A stretch of DNA of 64,000 nucleotides, from positions 270,600 through 334,599 of the forward strand of contig JAAEZZ010000004.1 in the NCBI GenBank assembly GCA_018222605.1, in the 5' to 3' direction. The translations under genes were made by a program, and so were the position numbers. Position 1 is the first letter of the stretch; each line of letters begins with the position of its first letter. This DNA comes from Alphaproteobacteria bacterium (lineage in GTDB: Bacteria; Pseudomonadota; Alphaproteobacteria; Caulobacterales; Hyphomonadaceae). This document shows, piece by piece, positions 45,050-54,425 of this stretch. Under the pieces are notes generated by a model. It was not told where the DNA came from and ran no database searches. It saw only the letters and a program-made list of their open reading frames with translations.

Positions 45050-46567
45050 ATGACCGACACCACAGCCGGCCAATCTAACACGGGCGGACACATCACAGGT
45101 TTCGGATCCAAGGGGTATCGCACCTATGTGCTGATCGCCCTGATGCTGGTCTACACGCTGAACTTTATCGACCGGACTTTGATCTCGGTTGTCGCACAGC
45201 CGATCATCAACACCTTCCAGCTGAATGACACCCAATGGGGCCTGCTCTCAGGCCCTCCCTTTGCGCTGTTTTATGCCGCCATGGGTATCCCGATTGCGAT
45301 GTGGGCTGACCGTGCCAATCGCGTGATGATCATCGCGCTCTGCATTATCATCTGGTCCGTGATGACCGCGCTGTGTGGCATGGCAACGGCCTTCATCTGG
45401 CTGCTCGTCTTCCGTGTTGGCGTGGCCATTGGTGAGGCTGGCTGTACGCCGCCTGCCAACTCGCTGATCACCGATTACTATCCGCCCAAAAGCCGTGCTG
45501 GCGCGCTGGGCATCTATTCCATGGGCGTCACGCTGGGCGCTGTTCTGGCCCAGCTGTTCGGCGGCTCCATCGCCGGCATCAAGGGCGAGGATTTCGGCAA
45601 CTGGATCGGCTCTCTGGGCCTTGGCGGACTTTTCTCCGGCATCGACTGGTCAACTGTCGAAGGCTGGCGCATCGCCTTTGTCGTCGTGGGCGCACCGGGC
45701 GTCATCATTGCCCTGATCCTGATGTTCACGATCAAGGAACCGCCACGCGGTTATTCCGACCCGCCCTCTGCCAATAGCGGCAAGAAGGCCCCCTTCTTTG
45801 ATGCCTTCCGCGAATTTGCCTCCAAGCCGACCTTCTGGTGGCTGTCCCTGGGCGCGGCGCTGGTGGCCTTTGTCGGCTATGGCCTGATCAGCTTCCAGGC
45901 CCCTTTCCTTCAGCGGGTGCACGGCATCGGCGTGCGCGACGCAGCCGTGCTGTATGGCGCGCCGCTGGCGGCTGTCTCCGCCGTGGGCACCTTCCTGGGT
46001 GGCTATATTTCCGAAAAGCTCGAAGGCCGCTTCCCGACTATTGCCGCCTGGCTACCGGGCGCGGGTCTGATGATCGCCGTGCCGGCCTATATCGCGGCCT
46101 TCTTCGCGCCGAGCCTACAAGTTGCCTTCGGCCTCTGGGTCATCGCAGGCATCGCGCATTATCTTTATCTCAGCGGCCAGTACATGGTGGGCACCGCCAT
46201 TGTCAGCCCGCAATCCCGCGCCACCACAATCGCCGTGATGCTGCTAATCATCAGCCTCATCGGTAATGGCATCGGGCCGCTCTTTGTCGGCGCAATGAGC
46301 GACTTTTTCATGGGCCAGGAAATTTCCAAAGCTGGCCTCTCCGCCCTTGCGGACACGTTCAATCCACGCCTGTGCGGGACAGACCCCGCCGCACTTGGCG
46401 CAGACGGCCCGGAACTTTGCCGCGCCTATGCGAATGGCCTGCGCTATTCCATGGCCGCAACGGTTCTGTTCTTTGTCGTCGCAGCGGGCTGTTACTTCAT
46501 GGCGTCCCGCTCATTTGCCCGCGACAGGTATAATCCGGACATGCCTGCCAGCGGTATGGGGACATAA
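45050..46567 (+). CDS. MFS transporter, paralog 1
   Basis: The 505-residue protein has 12 predicted helices and the family blocks NFIDRTLISVVAQPI, GIPIAMWADRANRVMIIALCII, VGVAIGEAGCTPPANSLITDYYPPKSRAGALGIYSMGV (helix 4-5 region typical of spinster-like transporters). These are proton-linked or facilitative carriers for organic solutes; substrate unknown. GGGAGGAG precedes the start. It pairs with a close paralog 40 bases downstream. Confidence 0.88.
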   Translation: MTDTTAGQSNTGGHITGFGSKGYRTYVLIALMLVYTLNFIDRTLISVVAQPIINTFQLNDTQWGLLSGPPFALFYAAMGIPIAMWADRANRVMIIALCIIIWSVMTALCGMATAFIWLLVFRVGVAIGEAGCTPPANSLITDYYPPKSRAGALGIYSMGVTLGAVLAQLFGGSIAGIKGEDFGNWIGSLGLGGLFSGIDWSTVEGWRIAFVVVGAPGVIIALILMFTIKEPPRGYSDPPSANSGKKAPFFDAFREFASKPTFWWLSLGAALVAFVGYGLISFQAPFLQRVHGIGVRDAAVLYGAPLAAVSAVGTFLGGYISEKLEGRFPTIAAWLPGAGLMIAVPAYIAAFFAPSLQVAFGLWVIAGIAHYLYLSGQYMVGTAIVSPQSRATTIAVMLLIISLIGNGIGPLFVGAMSDFFMGQEISKAGLSALADTFNPRLCGTDPAALGADGPELCRAYANGLRYSMAATVLFFVVAAGCYFMASRSFARDRYNPDMPASGMGT

Positions 46568-46606
46568 AAAAACAAAAAACAAAGCCGGACTTAGAGGAGA
46601 CGCCCA

Positions 46607-48085
46607 ATGAGTGACGCCGCCACGGAAGCCCGCCCGGGATACGAGACCGGTTACAGGACCAAGGGATATCGGGCCTATGTGCTCGCCTCACTTCTGATGG
46701 TCTATATCTTCAATTTCATCGACCGCTCGATCTTCGGCATTCTGACCGATCCCATCCGTGACAGCCTGAAACTGGAAGACTGGCAGATGGGTCTGTTGGG
46801 CGGTCTGGCCTTTGCGATGTTCTACACGACGCTGGGCATTCCAATTGCGCGCGTCTCCGAACGACACAGCCGGATGATGATAATTGTTGGCTCGCTTACC
46901 ATCTGGAGCCTGATGACTGTTCTGTGCGGCTTCGCTGTCGGCTTTGCCAGCATGTTCCTGTTCCGGCTTCTGGTAGGCGTGGGCGAAGCAGGCTGCACCC
47001 CCCCGGCGCAATCCGTGCTCGCCGATTATTTCAAGCCCGGCAGCCGCGCGACTGCAGCCTCCATTTATGCGCTTGGCGTTCCGCTGGGCGGCATGTTTGC
47101 CGGCCTGGCTGCCGGGCCGATCAATGATTTTGTCACCGGCGAAAACGTCCACAACATGTTTGAGAATTTGGGCTGGAGCTGGGCAACGGGCCTGATTGAC
47201 TGGAAAAGCCTTGAGGGCTGGCGCATTGCCTTCATCGCCGTCGGCCTACCCGGCCTGTTGTTTGCGGTCATTATCGGCCTGACCGTCAAGGAACCGCCGC
47301 GCGGGTATACTGATCCCCCGAATGCCACAAAGCCCGAGGCGGAAAGCTTTCTCGTTGCCCTGAAAAAGCTCGCCCGCAAGCCCACCTATGTGCACGTTGT
47401 GACAGGCGCCGCGATTGCCTCCTTTGCTGGCTATGGTGTGGCGGCCTTCTCAACCTCGTTCCTATTGCGCGTGCATGAGCTGACGCTGACACAAGCCGCC
47501 CTGATCTTCTCTCTTGTGCTTGGCCTGATGGCCGCCATTGGCGTGTTCCTGTCAGGTTTTCTGGCAGACCGTCTGTCTGTCCGGCATCCAACAGCCCTGT
47601 CATGGATGCCCGCACTCGGCATGGGCTTGTCCGTGCCGCTCTACTGGCTCGGCTATCTCAGCCCATCGGTTGCCCTGATGCTGCCGCCGCTGATGGCCGC
47701 CGCGACACTCCATTACTTCTATCTTGGGCCGATGTATGCCGTCTCGGCCGGTGTGGTGGATGCCCGCACACGCGCAACAGCGGTGTCGATCACCCTGTTC
47801 GCCGTGAATCTGATCGGACTCGGTCTCGGCCCAACGCTGATCGGTTTACTGTCGACCACGCTGAAGTCCATGATGCTGTCAGGCGCCAATCTCGGCTTGA
47901 CCCTGGATGTCTGCAAGGACACGGCCCTGCTGAGCGCCGAGCAGATCGCGGCCTGTTCCAACGCCGATGCGCGCGGCCTGCAATGGTCAATTCTTGTCTT
48001 CGCAACCCTCTATGCCTGGGCAGCCATTCATTATCTGCTGGCCGGCAAGACACTACAGCGTGACATGGTGGCCAAGACCGCTTAA
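46607..48085 (+). CDS. MFS transporter, paralog 2
   Basis: The 492-residue protein repeats the same blocks as paralog 1: NFIDRSIFGILTDPI, GIPIARVSERHSRMMIIVGSL, VGVGEAGCTPPAQSVLADYFKPGSRATAASIYALGV. The two share order and loop lengths and almost certainly arose by duplication. AGAGGAGA precedes the start. Two carriers in tandem suggest related substrates or a two-partner transport step, but neither is shown. Confidence 0.88.
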   Translation: MSDAATEARPGYETGYRTKGYRAYVLASLLMVYIFNFIDRSIFGILTDPIRDSLKLEDWQMGLLGGLAFAMFYTTLGIPIARVSERHSRMMIIVGSLTIWSLMTVLCGFAVGFASMFLFRLLVGVGEAGCTPPAQSVLADYFKPGSRATAASIYALGVPLGGMFAGLAAGPINDFVTGENVHNMFENLGWSWATGLIDWKSLEGWRIAFIAVGLPGLLFAVIIGLTVKEPPRGYTDPPNATKPEAESFLVALKKLARKPTYVHVVTGAAIASFAGYGVAAFSTSFLLRVHELTLTQAALIFSLVLGLMAAIGVFLSGFLADRLSVRHPTALSWMPALGMGLSVPLYWLGYLSPSVALMLPPLMAAATLHYFYLGPMYAVSAGVVDARTRATAVSITLFAVNLIGLGLGPTLIGLLSTTLKSMMLSGANLGLTLDVCKDTALLSAEQIAACSNADARGLQWSILVFATLYAWAAIHYLLAGKTLQRDMVAKTA

Positions 48086-48095
48086 TCGGTCCCGT

Positions 48096-49076
48096 ATGGC
48101 TGTTTATACTCAAGTTTCCGACGATGCGCTGGCGGCGTATCTCGATGAATATGATCTCGGCAAGGCCCTGTCTTTCAAGGGCATCGCCGAGGGTGTGGAG
48201 AATTCCAACTATTATCTGGAGACCACAAAAGGTCGCTATATTCTCACCTTGTTCGAGAAACGCGTGAATGCGGATGACCTCCCCTATTTCATCGGTCTGA
48301 AACAGCATCTGGCGGCGGGCGGCTTCCCCTGCCCTGAGCCGATCATGGCAAAGGATGGCAAGGCGCTGCGCACGCTGGAAGGCCGCCCGGCCGTGATCGT
48401 CTCCTTCGTGGACGGCCTGTCGCCCAGAAGCCCAAATCCGGCTCAGTGCCGAGGCATTGGCGAAGGTCTCGCGCGCATGCACGTCGCCCTGTCCGATTAT
48501 GAAAAGACGCGCGAGAACAGTCTCGGCCCTGCCGCCTGGCCGCGCCTCTGGAAAGGCCAGTCGGAACAGGCCGACGCCCTGCACCCAGGCCTCTCCGGTC
48601 TGATTGACGAGGCCCTCACCGACATTGCCGAGGCCAAGCCCCAAAGCCTCAGCCTTCCACGCGGCACAATCCATGCCGATCTCTTCCCGGACAATGCCTT
48701 TTTCCTGGGGGATGACTTCTCCGGCATCATCGATTTCTATTTCGCCTGCACCGACGCGCTCGCCTATGATCTTGCCATCTGCCTGAACGCCTGGGCGTTT
48801 GAGGATGGCGACGGACGGATGTCAATCGACTACAATTTCTCCAAAGGCGCCGCCCTGATTGCCGGCTATGAAAACGTCCGCCCGCTGGAGCCTGCGGAGC
48901 GCGAGGCCCTGCCCCTGCTCGCCCGCGGCGCAGCCTTGCGCTTTTTCCTGACGCGGATGGTCGACTGGACCACCACACCCGAAGGCGCCCTCGTAAAGCC
49001 CAAGAATCCCCTCGAATATGCCGCCCGCCTCGCTTTCCATAGAAAGGTGACCACGGCAGAAGGATATGGTGCTTGA
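48096..49076 (+). CDS. thrB: Homoserine kinase (APH-fold type)
   Basis: The 326-residue protein belongs to the aminoglycoside phosphotransferase fold (type II ThrB found in many alphaproteobacteria). The Brenner-like motif GTIHADLFPDN carries the catalytic Asp and Asn, and DFYFACTDALAYDLAIC has the metal-binding Asp. It phosphorylates homoserine for threonine synthesis. The longer frame (from 47967) overlaps the MFS gene and is not used. It is in tight array with two membrane protein genes and rnhA. Confidence 0.9.
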   Translation: MAVYTQVSDDALAAYLDEYDLGKALSFKGIAEGVENSNYYLETTKGRYILTLFEKRVNADDLPYFIGLKQHLAAGGFPCPEPIMAKDGKALRTLEGRPAVIVSFVDGLSPRSPNPAQCRGIGEGLARMHVALSDYEKTRENSLGPAAWPRLWKGQSEQADALHPGLSGLIDEALTDIAEAKPQSLSLPRGTIHADLFPDNAFFLGDDFSGIIDFYFACTDALAYDLAICLNAWAFEDGDGRMSIDYNFSKGAALIAGYENVRPLEPAEREALPLLARGAALRFFLTRMVDWTTTPEGALVKPKNPLEYAARLAFHRKVTTAEGYGA

Positions 49077-49564
49077 AAGAGGTATGGCGGAGATGGAAGG
49101 CGTTGATTGCGGCCAGTCTGGTTGCCCCGATCCTCGCGGCCACCCTGTCCGCCACTCTGCTCGCTATGCTGGTCTTCCCGGAACTGATCTTTCAGGTTGA
49201 GGTCAGCTCAGGCGTCTATCGCGACGCCAGCATTCACGAGATCGCCACCAGCCTGGTCGGGTTTGCCCTTATGGGCCTGGCGTTCGGCGTGATACTCGGC
49301 TGGCCCGCCATGATCATTGGCGGCGTGCCCGTGCATGCCTTTCTCGTCCGTATCCGCCGGACAGATTTTCTCGTCTACGCTCTGAGCGGCGCCCTCCTCG
49401 GCACGCTCGTCATGCTGGTCTACTTTGTCGGCACAAGCGGGTTTCGCGATCCGGTCAGCGTGCTGACAAGCGGGCCGATCCTGCTGTCCGGCCCCCTCAC
49501 CGGCCTGCTGACGGCCGCGCAATTCTGGCTAATTCGCCGTCCAGACCGGATCCTGATGTCATGA
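49073..49564 (+). CDS. Four-helix membrane protein, unknown function
   Basis: The 163-residue protein begins at a TTG that overlaps the thrB stop (TTGA), with AAGGA eight bases upstream. It has four hydrophobic helices (about 10-32, 58-78, 97-117 and 135-155). No in-frame ATG offers a better start. The arrangement argues for translational coupling to thrB. Function unknown. Confidence 0.65.
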   Translation: MKEVWRRWKALIAASLVAPILAATLSATLLAMLVFPELIFQVEVSSGVYRDASIHEIATSLVGFALMGLAFGVILGWPAMIIGGVPVHAFLVRIRRTDFLVYALSGALLGTLVMLVYFVGTSGFRDPVSVLTSGPILLSGPLTGLLTAAQFWLIRRPDRILMS

Positions 49565-50100
49565 CAACTCCCCCCGCCTATGCCAGCCCACAAACGCCGC
49601 GAAAGATCCAGCGCGTGAAGCTGGGGCTTTTGCTCTCGTCTCTTGCAGCCTGTCTCATGGTCAGCCTGCTGGCAATCATTATCGCTTTTGTCCTGAATAT
49701 GCTTGGCTTGCTGGGGGACGGTTTGATGCTGGGGTCGCAGCAAGGCTTCTTTAATGGCCTGCACTTCGGCCTGATCATGTGCCTTTACAATTTCGTGCTG
49801 TTTTTCATCACCGTGCCAGCGGCATGGATCGCACTTGGCTTTTCCATTGGGCGCATGCCCCACAGACGTATCGCCAAACGCAGCCCCTATGTGCGCTGGG
49901 CCGCGATCTGGGGTACCATTCTGGTGGGCGGCACAACACTGGTTTTCGGCGCCATGGCCGATGGTCTGATGGGCGGCCTCGGTGCAACGATCATCGGGTG
50001 CAGCATTGGCGCAATTGCCGGGGCCCTGTGCGGCCTGCTTTTCTACGCCATCGTCAAACCCGCAGACCAGTTGCACGATACAGACATCAGCGTCTTCTGA
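49561..50100 (+). CDS. Five-helix membrane protein, unknown function
   Basis: The 179-residue protein has about five hydrophobic helices (23-48, 65-95, 118-138, 140-165) and overlaps the previous stop as ATGA. Its loops carry [13 protein letters not shown] and the end is [10 protein letters not shown]. It may be a distant paralog of the preceding gene, given similar size and helix order. Function unknown. Confidence 0.65.
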   Translation: MTTPPAYASPQTPRKIQRVKLGLLLSSLAACLMVSLLAIIIAFVLNMLGLLGDGLMLGSQQGFFNGLHFGLIMCLYNFVLFFITVPAAWIALGFSIGRMPHRRIAKRSPYVRWAAIWGTILVGGTTLVFGAMADGLMGGLGATIIGCSIGAIAGALCGLLFYAIVKPADQLHDTDISVF

Positions 50101-50138
50101 CGCTTGACGGTTTCGGCAAAGCCCCTCACCTGAAACGC

Positions 50139-50582
50139 ATGACTGACTTGATCGAAATCTGGACGGATGGCGCCTGCAGCGGCAATCCCGGTCCTGGCGG
50201 CTGGGGCGCTCTGCTCGTCGCGGGTGACAAGCGCAAGGAACTCTGGGGCGGCGATAAGGCTACCACCAATAACCGGATGGAAATGCAGGCCGTGATCGAG
50301 GCGCTGAATGCGCTGAAGAAGCCGTCCAAAATCACTCTGCACGTTGATTCCACCTATGTGAAAGACGGCCTGACCAAATGGATCCATGGCTGGAAGCGCA
50401 ATGGCTGGAAAACCGCCGCCAAAAAACCCGTGAAGAACCAGGATCTCTGGATGGCCATGGACGAAGCCTGCCAGCGCCACGACATCACCTGGAAATGGGT
50501 GAAGGGCCATGACGGAGACCCCGGCAACGAAAAGGCCGACGAACTCGCCCGTCGCGGCACGGACGAAGCCCGCGGGCGCTGA
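50139..50582 (+). CDS. rnhA: Ribonuclease HI
   Basis: The 147-residue enzyme has the four catalytic carboxylates Asp10, Glu48, Asp70 and Asp134 and the basic protrusion ([20 protein letters not shown]) with His124 in GHDG. It removes RNA from RNA-DNA hybrids. The start [12 protein letters not shown] is the family start; the longer frame runs into the membrane protein gene. It ends the thrB gene run. Confidence 0.96.
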   Translation: MTDLIEIWTDGACSGNPGPGGWGALLVAGDKRKELWGGDKATTNNRMEMQAVIEALNALKKPSKITLHVDSTYVKDGLTKWIHGWKRNGWKTAAKKPVKNQDLWMAMDEACQRHDITWKWVKGHDGDPGNEKADELARRGTDEARGR

Positions 50583-50624
50583 GTTTCCTGAGGCAGGCCC
50601 AAACGTAAGCGCCGCGTTTCCGCT

Positions 50625-50715
50625 CTCTGCCACTTCATCCTTCGACTTCGCTCAGGATGAGTCCGCACGATAGAAGCGCTCATGGCTCGAGCGAAGTCGA
50701 AGCACGAGCGCGGGC
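50625..50715. repeat. Composite palindromic repeat element, copy 1
   Basis: Two hairpins in tandem: TCATCCT/AGGATGA around TCGACTTCGCTC (50635-50660), and GCTCG/CGAGC (50685-50709) around a core with GCGAAGTCGAAG. GCGGGCT follows. The same composite, inverted, occurs near 63.8 kb. Confidence 0.75.
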
Positions 50716-50729
50716 TCATAAAACGGGCT

Positions 50730-51779
50730 TCACAGATCGAGCACATCCTGCGCCGCTCTCGTCAGGCTTTCTTCCGACAAATCGCCCAGTTCCTGCACCC
50801 TCACCTGATCATCCTGCCGTCGCTTGCGGCTGCGGGCATAGAGCGGATCATAATGGCGCTCCATCAACTCCCGCGCCAGGGCGTGATACGCGCCATCATT
50901 TGCCAGCGCCTGCCACGCGGCCAGCGTCTCCTTTGACTGTAGGCCTTTCAGCTTTTCCAGCGCCCCGGCAAGACGGGCCTCATCGCGGATAATGTCTGCA
51001 TAGGCATCAACCAGATAGTCCGCCCTCACCGCCGCCGGCACGCGCACCTCGATACGCGGCGCGGCCAGCATGGACTGCCACAAGCGGCGTGGCACGCGGC
51101 GACGGCCAACAAGTGCAGACTCCGCCTCGACAAAGACCGGCCTGTCCGGATCCATCTGGCGCAGGCCATCCCAGATCAGGCTCTCGAACAGGCGCTGGGC
51201 GGGCTGCATGCCCTCCCCGAAATCGCCAAAGGCAGAGCCGCGATGATTGGCAAGGCCTTCCAGATCCACCACCTGCCCGCCCGCCGCCTTGATGGCCTGC
51301 AGCAGAGCCGTCTTGCCACTGCCTGTCTGCCCGTCGATCAGGCGCACCGGCAACAGCGCCTCTTCATGCTCCAGCCCGGCCACGACGTCCCGCCGCCAGG
51401 TCTTGTAGCCGCCCTTCACCACACCGCTCGGCCAGCCCACGGAGGACAGGATCGTCGCCATCGCATTGGACCGCATTCCGCCCCGCCAGCAATAGACGAG
51501 CGGACGCCAGCTTTTCGGCTTGTCCGCCAGCGCCGTTTCCAGATGATGCGCAATATTGCGCGCCACGATTGCCCCGCCGACGCGATTGGCGCGGAACGGG
51601 CTTTCCTGCTTGTAGATCGTGCCGACCTTTGCCCGCTCGTCATTCGACAGAACCGGCAGGCTGATCGCGCCCGGCAGATGGTCATCCTCGAACTCAGCCG
51701 GAGAGCGCACATCAATGATCGCGTCATAGCGCGACAGGTTTTGCGGGCTGATATCCGTAACGGTCTCAAGATAAGGCAT
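50730..51779 (-). CDS. mnmH: tRNA 2-selenouridine synthase
   Basis: The 349-residue protein has an N-terminal rhodanese domain with active-site Cys97 (VYCWRGG) and a P-loop GQTGSGKT (150-157). This MnmH (SelU, YbbB) pairing uses selenophosphate to convert wobble 2-thiouridine to 2-selenouridine in tRNA-Lys, Glu and Gln. The selD gene is divergent 72 bases away, which supports the assignment. Confidence 0.95.
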   Translation of the reverse strand: MPYLETVTDISPQNLSRYDAIIDVRSPAEFEDDHLPGAISLPVLSNDERAKVGTIYKQESPFRANRVGGAIVARNIAHHLETALADKPKSWRPLVYCWRGGMRSNAMATILSSVGWPSGVVKGGYKTWRRDVVAGLEHEEALLPVRLIDGQTGSGKTALLQAIKAAGGQVVDLEGLANHRGSAFGDFGEGMQPAQRLFESLIWDGLRQMDPDRPVFVEAESALVGRRRVPRRLWQSMLAAPRIEVRVPAAVRADYLVDAYADIIRDEARLAGALEKLKGLQSKETLAAWQALANDGAYHALARELMERHYDPLYARSRKRRQDDQVRVQELGDLSEESLTRAAQDVLDL

Positions 51780-51851
51780 CCGGAAAAGACCTATCAGGTT
51801 TTACGCGCCGCGCCAGAGCGCTAGACTAGCCGCGAACCAGGAGACATGCCC

Positions 51852-52898
51852 ATGGCCGACCCCCTTCCCGATCCACGCCTCACCTCCCTTGCCCATGGCG
51901 GAGGCTGCGGCTGCAAGCTGGCGCCGAATGTCCTGGCGGATATTCTCAGCGATATGCCGCTGGCGCTTGGCCATGCTGACCTGCTGGTCGATGCAGGCAA
52001 GAGTGATGATGCTGCCGTCTACCGCGTGAATGAGACGACCGCCCTGGTCGCCACGACAGACTTCTTCACGCCAATTGTGGATGATCCGCACACTTTCGGG
52101 CGCATCGCGGCCACCAATGCCCTGTCGGATGTGTTTGCCATGGGGGCAAAGCCGATTTTCTGTCTCGCCATTGTCGGCATGCCGATCGGCAAAATTTCCA
52201 ATGAAACCATCCGCGCCATCCTCGCGGGGGGCCGCAGCGTGGCGGAAGCGGCGGGTGCGCCGATTGCTGGCGGACACTCGATTGACGCGGCCGAGCCGAT
52301 TTATGGCCTCGTGGCGCTCGGCATCGGCCATCCGGACAAATTGCTGCTGAACTCAAACGCGCAGGCGGGTGATGTTCTGATCCTGGGCAAGCCGCTTGGC
52401 ATCGGCATCTATTCTGCCGCGCTGAAGCGGGAAATCCTCTCCCCTGCCGAGTATGAAGAAATGGTCGCCTCGACCACGCGGCTAAATACGCCGGGAACGG
52501 ATCTTTCCGGAATGGAGGGTGTCCATGCAGCAACCGATGTGACGGGCTTCGGCCTGCTCGGTCATGCCAGCGAGATGGCGCGCGGTGCAGGCGTCAGTAT
52601 TGTCATTGAGAAAGCCGCCGTCCCGGTCTTTGAGGGCGCACGGGCCCATGCCGAAAAGGGCGTAAAAACCGGGGCTTCCGGGCGGAACTGGGAGTCCGTC
52701 TCACATATGGTGAGCGGAGCGCTGACAGAGATGGAAAAAGATATACTTTGCGATCCGCAGACCAGCGGAGGCCTGCTGGTATCATGCCGCCCTGAGAGCG
52801 CGGAAGCGGTTCTGGACGTGTTTGCACGGCACGGCCATGCAGGCGCGAAAATCATCGGGCGCGTCGTTTCCGGCGCGCCCGAAGTCAAGGTCAAATAG
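51852..52898 (+). CDS. selD: Selenide, water dikinase
   Basis: The 348-residue enzyme makes selenophosphate from selenide and ATP. The active-site loop GGGCGCK carries Cys (first of the two) in the place that is Cys or Sec in the family; the lysine follows. Typical blocks are DDAAVYRVNETTALVATTDFFTPIVDDPHTFGRIAATNALSDVFAMGA. The second ATG was chosen (AGGAG eight bases upstream). The first (51846) is only two bases from AGGAG. No selA, selB or tRNA-Sec is in the window, so use by MnmH is the only role supported. Confidence 0.95.
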   Translation: MADPLPDPRLTSLAHGGGCGCKLAPNVLADILSDMPLALGHADLLVDAGKSDDAAVYRVNETTALVATTDFFTPIVDDPHTFGRIAATNALSDVFAMGAKPIFCLAIVGMPIGKISNETIRAILAGGRSVAEAAGAPIAGGHSIDAAEPIYGLVALGIGHPDKLLLNSNAQAGDVLILGKPLGIGIYSAALKREILSPAEYEEMVASTTRLNTPGTDLSGMEGVHAATDVTGFGLLGHASEMARGAGVSIVIEKAAVPVFEGARAHAEKGVKTGASGRNWESVSHMVSGALTEMEKDILCDPQTSGGLLVSCRPESAEAVLDVFARHGHAGAKIIGRVVSGAPEVKVK

Positions 52899-52899
52899 A

Positions 52900-53328
52900 T
52901 CAGCCTGCGGAGTGGCAGGCACCGTCTTCACGGGTCAGTGCACGGCGCACGGTGTCGACATAGCGGCCAGTGGTTTCGAACTCCGTCGCAGTCACACCGT
53001 AGGCAGAGCTGTTGCCAGACGCATCGAAATCATCATCAACGCGGCCCGCAGCCTCTTCCAGGCCGAGATTGTTCTCTTCCCGGATATCGGCAATCACGCG
53101 GGATACTTTCAGGATCGTCTCCTGATTGGCCTCGGGCTCGTCTGCCAGCAGCTGGCTGTAGCAGCCGCAATATGCCTCAACCGTGTCGCCATCCTCGGCG
53201 AGGTCCTCCTGAATTTCCGGATCACCACCCAGCATGGCGGTGCAGGTCGCTGCAGTCTTATCGGCTTTTGACGCGCCACAGGCGGCAACAGCCAGGCAGG
53301 CAGTGGCCAGAATGGATACTCGGATCAT
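52900..53328 (-). CDS. Small lipoprotein, unknown function
   Basis: The 142-residue protein has a lipobox (AVAAC) after a short signal and several cysteines (ATCTAM, YCGCYSQ, ACHSAG) that could form disulfides. The body is acidic and mainly helical. It is convergent with selD (one base between stops). I do not recognise a family. Confidence 0.68.
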   Translation of the reverse strand: MIRVSILATACLAVAACGASKADKTAATCTAMLGGDPEIQEDLAEDGDTVEAYCGCYSQLLADEPEANQETILKVSRVIADIREENNLGLEEAAGRVDDDFDASGNSSAYGVTATEFETTGRYVDTVRRALTREDGACHSAG

Positions 53329-53360
53329 CAGGAGTCCTCTTCAAGGATAGGGCTGTCAGG

Positions 53361-54350
53361 TCAGGCCGGAACCTTGCCAGCCAGCATGCCTGCCAGACGG
53401 TTGGAAATGATATCTTCCGCTTCTTTCATGATTCGGTCGATCAGTTCCTTACAGGTCGGGATGTCATGAATCAAACCGGCGACCATGCCGCAGGACCATG
53501 CCCCGGCATCCATTTCGCCTTCTTTCATGATGCGCGGATAAACCCCGGCAACTTCCTCGATGATGTCTTCGAACTTGATGTCAGAGCCCAGTTTGCGCTC
53601 TTTCTCCAGAAGACGCTCAACGGCCGCATTGGTCATCACGCGCTCTGTATTGCGCAGCGGACGCATGACAAGGCGCGTGTCCAGCTCGGACGCGGCCACG
53701 ATGGCATCCTTCACGTTCTGGTGCACGGGCGCTTCTTTTGTTGCGATGAAGCGCGTGCCCATATTCATGCCGGAGGCACCCATGGCGAGCGATGCCACCA
53801 GGCTGCGGCCATCGGCCTGGCCACCGGAAGACACGAACGGAATTTCAAGTTCATCAGCCGCGCGTGGCAGAAGGATCATGTTCGGCACATCATCCTCGCC
53901 CGGGTGGCCACCACATTCGAAGCCATCCACGGAGACCGCATCACAGCCAATCGACTGCGCTTTCAGCGCGTGGCGCACGGCGGTACATTTGTGGATCACC
54001 TTGATGCCGGCATCTTTCAGCACAGGCAGAACCTGAACCGGATTGTTCCCGGCGGTTTCAACGACGGTCACGCCGCCCTCAATGATCGCTTTCACATAGC
54101 CCGGATAGTCCGGCGCGTTGACCACAGGCAGGAATGTCAAATTCACGCCGATCGGCTTGTCCGTCATATCCTTGCAGCGGGCGATCTCGTTTGCCAGATC
54201 TGCAGGGGTTTTCTGCGTCAGGGCTGTAATAATGCCCAGGCCGCCTGCATTTGAAACGGCCGCAGCCATTTCTGCAAAACCGACATAGTGCATCCCGCCC
54301 TGAATGATCGGATGTTCAATGCCGAACATCTCGGTGATGGCTGTCTTCAT
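53361..54350 (-). CDS. Nitronate monooxygenase family protein
   Basis: The 329-residue TIM-barrel flavoprotein has HPIIQGGMHYVGFAEMAAAVSNAGGLGIITALTQ, the catalytic-His region GFECGGHPGEDD, FVSSGGQADGRSL and GASGMNMGTRFIATKEAP. These are the class I/II nitronate monooxygenase features; FMN is the cofactor. It oxidises alkyl nitronates or propionate 3-nitronate. The His of GGHP is present. A 2-nitropropane dioxygenase-like or enoyl reductase function is an alternative. Confidence 0.9.
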   Translation of the reverse strand: MKTAITEMFGIEHPIIQGGMHYVGFAEMAAAVSNAGGLGIITALTQKTPADLANEIARCKDMTDKPIGVNLTFLPVVNAPDYPGYVKAIIEGGVTVVETAGNNPVQVLPVLKDAGIKVIHKCTAVRHALKAQSIGCDAVSVDGFECGGHPGEDDVPNMILLPRAADELEIPFVSSGGQADGRSLVASLAMGASGMNMGTRFIATKEAPVHQNVKDAIVAASELDTRLVMRPLRNTERVMTNAAVERLLEKERKLGSDIKFEDIIEEVAGVYPRIMKEGEMDAGAWSCGMVAGLIHDIPTCKELIDRIMKEAEDIISNRLAGMLAGKVPA

Positions 54351-54425
54351 GGCATATCCTCCTTGTTCCGGGCCTATCCATGGCGGAAGGCAGGCCCGGA
54401 AACAAGGCTGACATTGGGGAAAGTG

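Noticed and set aside
51852-52898. Selenocysteine in SelD
   Set aside because: The active-site codon is TGC (Cys); there is no in-frame TGA.
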